Shown one piece after another: positions 59,806-64,000 of a DNA stretch of 64,000 nucleotides. The notes beneath the pieces are model-generated. The model searched no databases, was not told where the DNA came from, and was given only the letters and a program-made list of their open reading frames with translations. The position numbers and the translations under genes are program-made. Source of the stretch: Lepeophtheirus salmonis (lineage: Eukaryota > Arthropoda > Copepoda > Siphonostomatoida > Caligidae); assembly GCF_016086655.4 (NCBI RefSeq), contig NC_052143.2, positions 25,993,886 to 26,057,885 of the forward strand. The letters are read 5' to 3'. How positions within the stretch are numbered: the first letter of the stretch is position 1; each line of letters begins with the position of its first letter.

Positions 59806-62487
59806 CTAAATCAAACCAACTAGTTCAATTAATTTATTCAAAAGTAAAAAGTGTTGCAATTGTTTCTGGTCTCCCTCTAGTATATTTTTTATTTGAAAAG
59901 CACCCTCATAAGCATTTGTTGTGTTATTGTTATTTGTAATTGTAACGACTAATGTTTTTTAATACTTAGATGATTCAACATATGAAAGTTGTTTGTTCGT
60001 TCTCTTCTCTTTTTCTAATGAAATGATTTATTGTTAATCAACTCTCTTCTTTATTATAAATATTTTATTTTATAGCCAGGCGCAGAAAATGCGATCAGAT
60101 ATTTAGATAAATAATAAAAAGCCAAACCTTTCTTACATACATATATATTATGTTAATTTATCTGCTGTCTGATTATCAAGGTAAATGCAATTAATAATCC
60201 CCACATATGAATTTATGTACCGACATAAATATATGAATCAATGTCAAAAAAGTAAAATTTAAATTTGTTAAAGTTTGATGGTATTTATTTTTATTCCAAT
60301 GAAAGAGGGATTTGTGTCTCGAGTGATTTTTTATGTAGTAATCACTAGGTAATTTTAAAAATAGAATAGGTAGTAGTGCTATGTACGTGCACACAATTAA
60401 TACACCTATACAATACAATACATAACACCACTCCCCATGCTCAACGACCTTCCCTCATTCCCTGACGTGTGCCATCAAATCCTTTATTTCAATCAGAGAA
60501 GGGAATTTTTACAAGAATGAATGCTATTCGTTTCTGTAAATCTGTGTCAATTCACTAAAAAAATATATTCAATTGTTTGTCAACTCTCGATTTTTAAACT
60601 ACTCAAACTATTTACGTACTTTTTTTTTTACATTGATGGGTTGAATTCTTTATAAAATTTCTAGTTAATTCGTGAATTTCTACTAAATTAATTATTAGTT
60701 GAAGAATTGTTTTTACAATTGAGCGTAAAGGGCTTATAATTGGGATTTTAATTATTTATATTAATAAAGGAAAGGTTGAGAGATACAATAAAGTGCTATA
60801 TCGTGATAAATTTATATACTACGGAACAATGTAATATGGATATATCCCATGGCCAGAGCATGTAACGATAATGAGGACCTAGTAATAGACCTACAAGCAC
60901 GCCTCTATATTTATATTTGGCTAGAGATTTCCTAATCATTTTAATTATAATTTATCATGTTCAATAATGATATGTACGTTTTTGCAGTGTCATGATACTC
61001 AATTTACAGAGTATTTATTTCATCAATCCTACTTCGTACATAATGTATACTATTTTAAATTACCAACGTAGTAGTTATAATTTCGTATTTTTTGTCAATA
61101 TAGTATGTTCTATTCCAAAAGGAAGTCACGCCATCTATTAGAGGGACAAAGTTATGTTATGAAACTGAGTAACATAGTAATATGATATGTTCCTCTATCG
61201 GAGGAATTGTATAACCTCTTTTTTGGCCATCTATCAGAGGGTTGCTGTACTAGTGAATTAAAATTATACATCTCTTGGTACCTACTACATATATATTTTT
61301 TTTAAATACTTGTATTAATATATTATGTACGAATGCATATTGCAATATGACGCTGCCTGATCTCCCCTTTACGTAATTAAAACGCATGTAAAAACGATAG
61401 AATATAGGTGCAAAGGAGGATTAACTTTAATACATTAATGGTATAAACATATTATAATATATGTGAATTTTCCATTTATGATAAAAAAAAATCTACAAAT
61501 TCACATAGAATCACACAAAAAATCTTTTTGAAGGACGCAATTTTTGGCGATTTCACTCGATTTCTGTTTTTCTTCTTCTTCCTCCTCCTTCTTATAAATA
61601 CTTTCCATTAATTTTGTGGTTTTTTACCTGTCTTGTCCTTATATTATTTTATTTTTATTACAAATAGGTAGAGTGGAAGAAGAGGGGGGATTCTTTTCCC
61701 TTCCAGTCAGGAATTTGAAAGTTAATAATAATAATTATTATTATTCGTATTCTATGTAGTATGTAGAAAAATATTTGTAAATCACAAAACCTATCTGAAG
61801 GAATTTCTTGCGTGAGAGGTTGAGTGATTGCCCAATAGATAAGAGAGAACGTGTAGAAGGAGTGCGCTCTTGCCTAAGAATATCCAAGTAAATTGCATAG
61901 AATCGGCATTAATTCATTTTTATTTTTTAATTTGTATACCTTCCGACTCTGATCCCGCCTCCTTTTTTTTTTCTTATTATTTTTTTGTGATCTAAGCCAT
62001 ATCGGAGAACGACCAGATTCGTAGTAATATTTATATTATTTCTTTTTCTAAGAAGGAGAGATAATTACTAGTAATAAAATTATGTCAATAAAACTAATTT
62101 TACAAATGTTACATTTATAATGAATTTATTTGAAATAAAGAGTTGTTTTTTTGTTCATCTGTCCTTAACTTTATTATTTATTCTTCTTTGCCTTTCTACC
62201 TGTGGAATTCAAAAAAAAAAATAATAATAATAAATAACTCTGTTCCAACTAAATGACACTATTTCCCACTAACCAAATCTCCCTCAACTATTATTTACTC
62301 TAATGTACATAACCTTTTGAATATTGTGCGTTTGTATCCGTGGTAGTCTGCAAGCCTAGGTAGAATACTTTGAAGAGGTTGAAAATTGAAGAAATTCTAT
62401 TCCATAGTAAAGCTTTTATTTCTGTTTTTTTTCTTGTAAAAGTGCAGCTATTAATTAATATTTACATCCCCACCCCCTCATCTTTCT
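59806..62487. other. Long AT-rich spacer
   Basis: No genes. Contains a cluster of three related 10-mers at 61135-61240 and trinucleotide tracts (TTC/TCC near 61569-61592; AAT near 61723-61745 and 62219-62233). Confidence 0.45.
61135..61240. repeat. Three CTATYRGAGG motifs within 106 bp
   Basis: CTATTAGAGG (61135-61144), CTATCGGAGG (61195-61204) and CTATCAGAGG (61231-61240) differ at one or two positions. The first and third lie inside a longer shared GCCATCTAT word. Confidence 0.5.
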
Positions 62488-62745
62488 CTCTGTGCGTCCA
62501 CAAGAGGAGGACTGGAGCCCCTCTAAGGAAATTTTTCATTCTTACAAGAAAATTTAATAGTTGAAATTTAATTAAATTTTTCAAATTTAATTCTACAAAA
62601 TTTAATTTTCGGTGAATAGCTATATATTTTTGAGCTTTTCTCCAAATAAAAATTTAATTTTTGTAATTTTTTTTTTCAGCAAAAATTTAATTTTTCAATT
62701 GTACCCCCCTAAATATATATATATATAATCCTGCAGACGCTCTTC
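62488..62745. repeat. CAGGGGCGTC-family copy with decayed ends
   Basis: Left end CTCTGTGCGTCCACAAGAGG, then GGACTGGAGCCCC; right end ATCCTGCAGACGCTCTTC. The body carries TTTAATTTTTC modules. No duplication is visible. Confidence 0.6.
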
Positions 62746-63576
62746 ACAGTTAGGTACAAAAGATTGTAACTTGAGACTCGTTTGTTAATTATTCAAAGGC
62801 TTCAAATATCACAATAATATATATTCCTTCTTGTTGAGTTGTTTTTACCTTCGCTCTCTGTACAACATGTTGACTATTATAGAATATCCTAATTTTTTTA
62901 TGAAAATAAATAGTTATTCGAAATTAGTTGAAGGCTTAAAATACTCCTTTGAATAAATTAAATACCTTCAATTGGAAGTAATTACCACTGATTGTATTTT
63001 TAATTTAGCTATGTATAATAAAGGATAAGAAAATCCCGAACAAGGATCGTAATCATAAATCAGCTTAACTACTTGTATATGTTTATTGTAATGATCATTG
63101 CCGTCATCGTAGAACTTATTCTGAGAATGATCACGGAGAGAATTATTACTTCTTTTTGACCTCTTGTTTTATACTTATTCATATTCAAGTAGAATATATA
63201 AAGAAGACTCTCCCTTAGGCATCGTTCTTATTTTCCCATCTACGCCATACACAATGCCTAGCTACTACTACTAATAATAATAATGATAACATACCATTCT
63301 GAAAGTTTCTCTCTCTCTTCCTCATTTCACCAGTGAACAAAAATCTTTTATGTAAATAAATACTAATTATTTAAATGTTCTACATGCATGAAATATTAAT
63401 ACAATGATCATCGAAGGTGCAAGTGCCATTCCATGTGGCTTGAAGGTTAACCTCCCTCTTCTCTCTTTCATCATCTTGTTATCGATATTCTGTGGTAGTT
63501 CATAAATAATAATTGAATTTTTCTTCTTTTTAGTTTTCCTTCCTTCCCTCTTCCTTCCTTTTCTTTTCCTTCCTCC
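62746..63576. other. AT-rich spacer ending in a polypyrimidine tract
   Basis: A long CT-rich tract at about 63525-63576 ends in CTTCCTCCAG. It could be a splice acceptor on the plus strand or a promoter-proximal CT-rich element. Its reverse strand produces a lysine/arginine-rich open frame that is low-complexity artefact. Confidence 0.4.
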
Positions 63577-64000
63577 AGTCCCAATATCACGCTCCATCAT
63601 AAGTTTTTCGCCCAAGTAAAAGTAAGGATAGATGGCGTTGCCTCCGTTTTTCCTACGTGCGTATGATGATGCTGTACGGGCGTGTATTGAGTAACACTTC
63701 CATTTCTGGTGGTGGAGCTGAAGAGATTTTTTTTGCCACCTATATTTGTATATGTTTACCATCCTCATCTTATTCTAGTAAGTTAGTTTGTGGAGAAGTA
63801 GATAGTTGGTGGTTCAGATACGAGTTAGTGCTGAGTGACAATGTGATATGAATGACGTTCGTCATAGGCATTCTTTCGCTAACAAGGATCAAAAAGGTTT
63901 ATTTCTTTGTTGCGTGTGTCATGAGCGAAATACAGTGTATAGTTACGAAGTAGTGTATCGTTCCTCCAGTGGTCATCCAAACGGCACGGGTCAGTCCCTA
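63577..64000 (+). promoter_or_regulatory. GC-richer right edge, possible gene start
   Basis: After the CT tract the sequence becomes less AT-rich and gains CpG (GATAGATGGCGTTGCC, CTGTACGGGCGTG, AATGACGTTCGTCATAGG, AAACGGCACGGGTCAG). A TGACGT word at 63852 resembles a CRE half-site. No long frame is intact, so this is more likely leader or promoter than coding exon. The gene itself would lie beyond the window. Confidence 0.3.

Noticed and set aside
63367..63768. 133-codon open frame on the minus strand, longest in the window
   Set aside because: Its Lys/Arg-rich centre comes from a CT-rich tract on the other strand; no domain, no coding composition, and the ends are AT-rich noise.
1..64000. 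CRISPR arrays, operons, prokaryotic or viral gene systems, LTR or LINE reverse transcriptase
   Set aside because: No regularly spaced repeats, no clustered genes, and no reverse transcriptase, integrase or LTR signatures were seen on either strand.

Overview
The window looks like nuclear DNA of an arthropod, most plausibly a crustacean such as a parasitic copepod (sea louse). The evidence is a very AT-rich sequence, long mononucleotide and AT/TAG microsatellite runs, an 18S rRNA fragment of eukaryotic type, and a dense load of DNA transposons (Tc1/mariner, hAT-like, piggyBac-like, Helitron). I infer the lineage from this style and could not check it. Operons, CRISPR arrays and phage genes are absent, so the window reads as a gene-poor intergenic or intronic stretch.

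Genes. Only one stretch reads convincingly as host coding sequence: 9167-9485 (+), a GC-richer, Ser/Glu-rich first coding exon that ends at a possible splice donor and lies behind a TAG-repeat-rich leader. That leader holds a small hydrophobic upstream ORF (8898-8996) with a good initiation context. A second coding-like stretch at 44373-44850 (+) is interrupted by in-frame stops and is probably a pseudogene or chance. The right edge (about 63577-64000) is richer in GC and CpG and may be the start of another gene.

Mobile DNA. (1) A dispersed family with CAGGGGCGTC termini and AT-rich bodies has at least seven copies with both ends visible, plus many fragments. Three copies have perfect 5-bp target duplications (gtgtc, ttgat, atcaa) and three more match at 4 of 5. 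(2) Tc1/mariner relics belong to at least five groups. They are 0.4-0.8 kb, internally deleted, and carry only decayed transposase pieces: 2052, 6177, 12225, 18686, 24890, 26080, 32205, 33711, 37164, 41647, 49660 and 54690. (3) hAT-like elements with TIRs and 8-bp duplications lie at 4455-5107, 27684-28196 and 36744-37019; hAT-type ends lie near 35245, 44042 and 52050. (4) A piggyBac-like MITE lies at 5258-5510 between TTAA sites. (5) Non-autonomous Helitrons lie at 40457-40865 and 47389-48443, with a minus-strand copy at about 13901-14511 that has two successive 3' ends. (6) A diverged 5' 18S rRNA fragment lies at 2905-3172.

Layout. 0-7.5 kb: repeats, rDNA fragment and MITEs. 8.8-9.5 kb: the candidate exon. 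9.6-18 kb: composite repeats, a mariner relic and the tandem-ended Helitron. 18-33 kb: scattered mariner/Tc1/hAT relics and AT-rich bodies. 33.7-36 kb: a mariner copy split by a nested insertion. 36-42.5 kb: dense MITE, mariner and Helitron insertions. 42.5-64 kb: sparser relics and plain AT-rich DNA. No intact transposase, reverse transcriptase or multi-gene system is visible. The most notable material is the 5-bp-TSD repeat family, the double-ended Helitron and the leader of the candidate gene.
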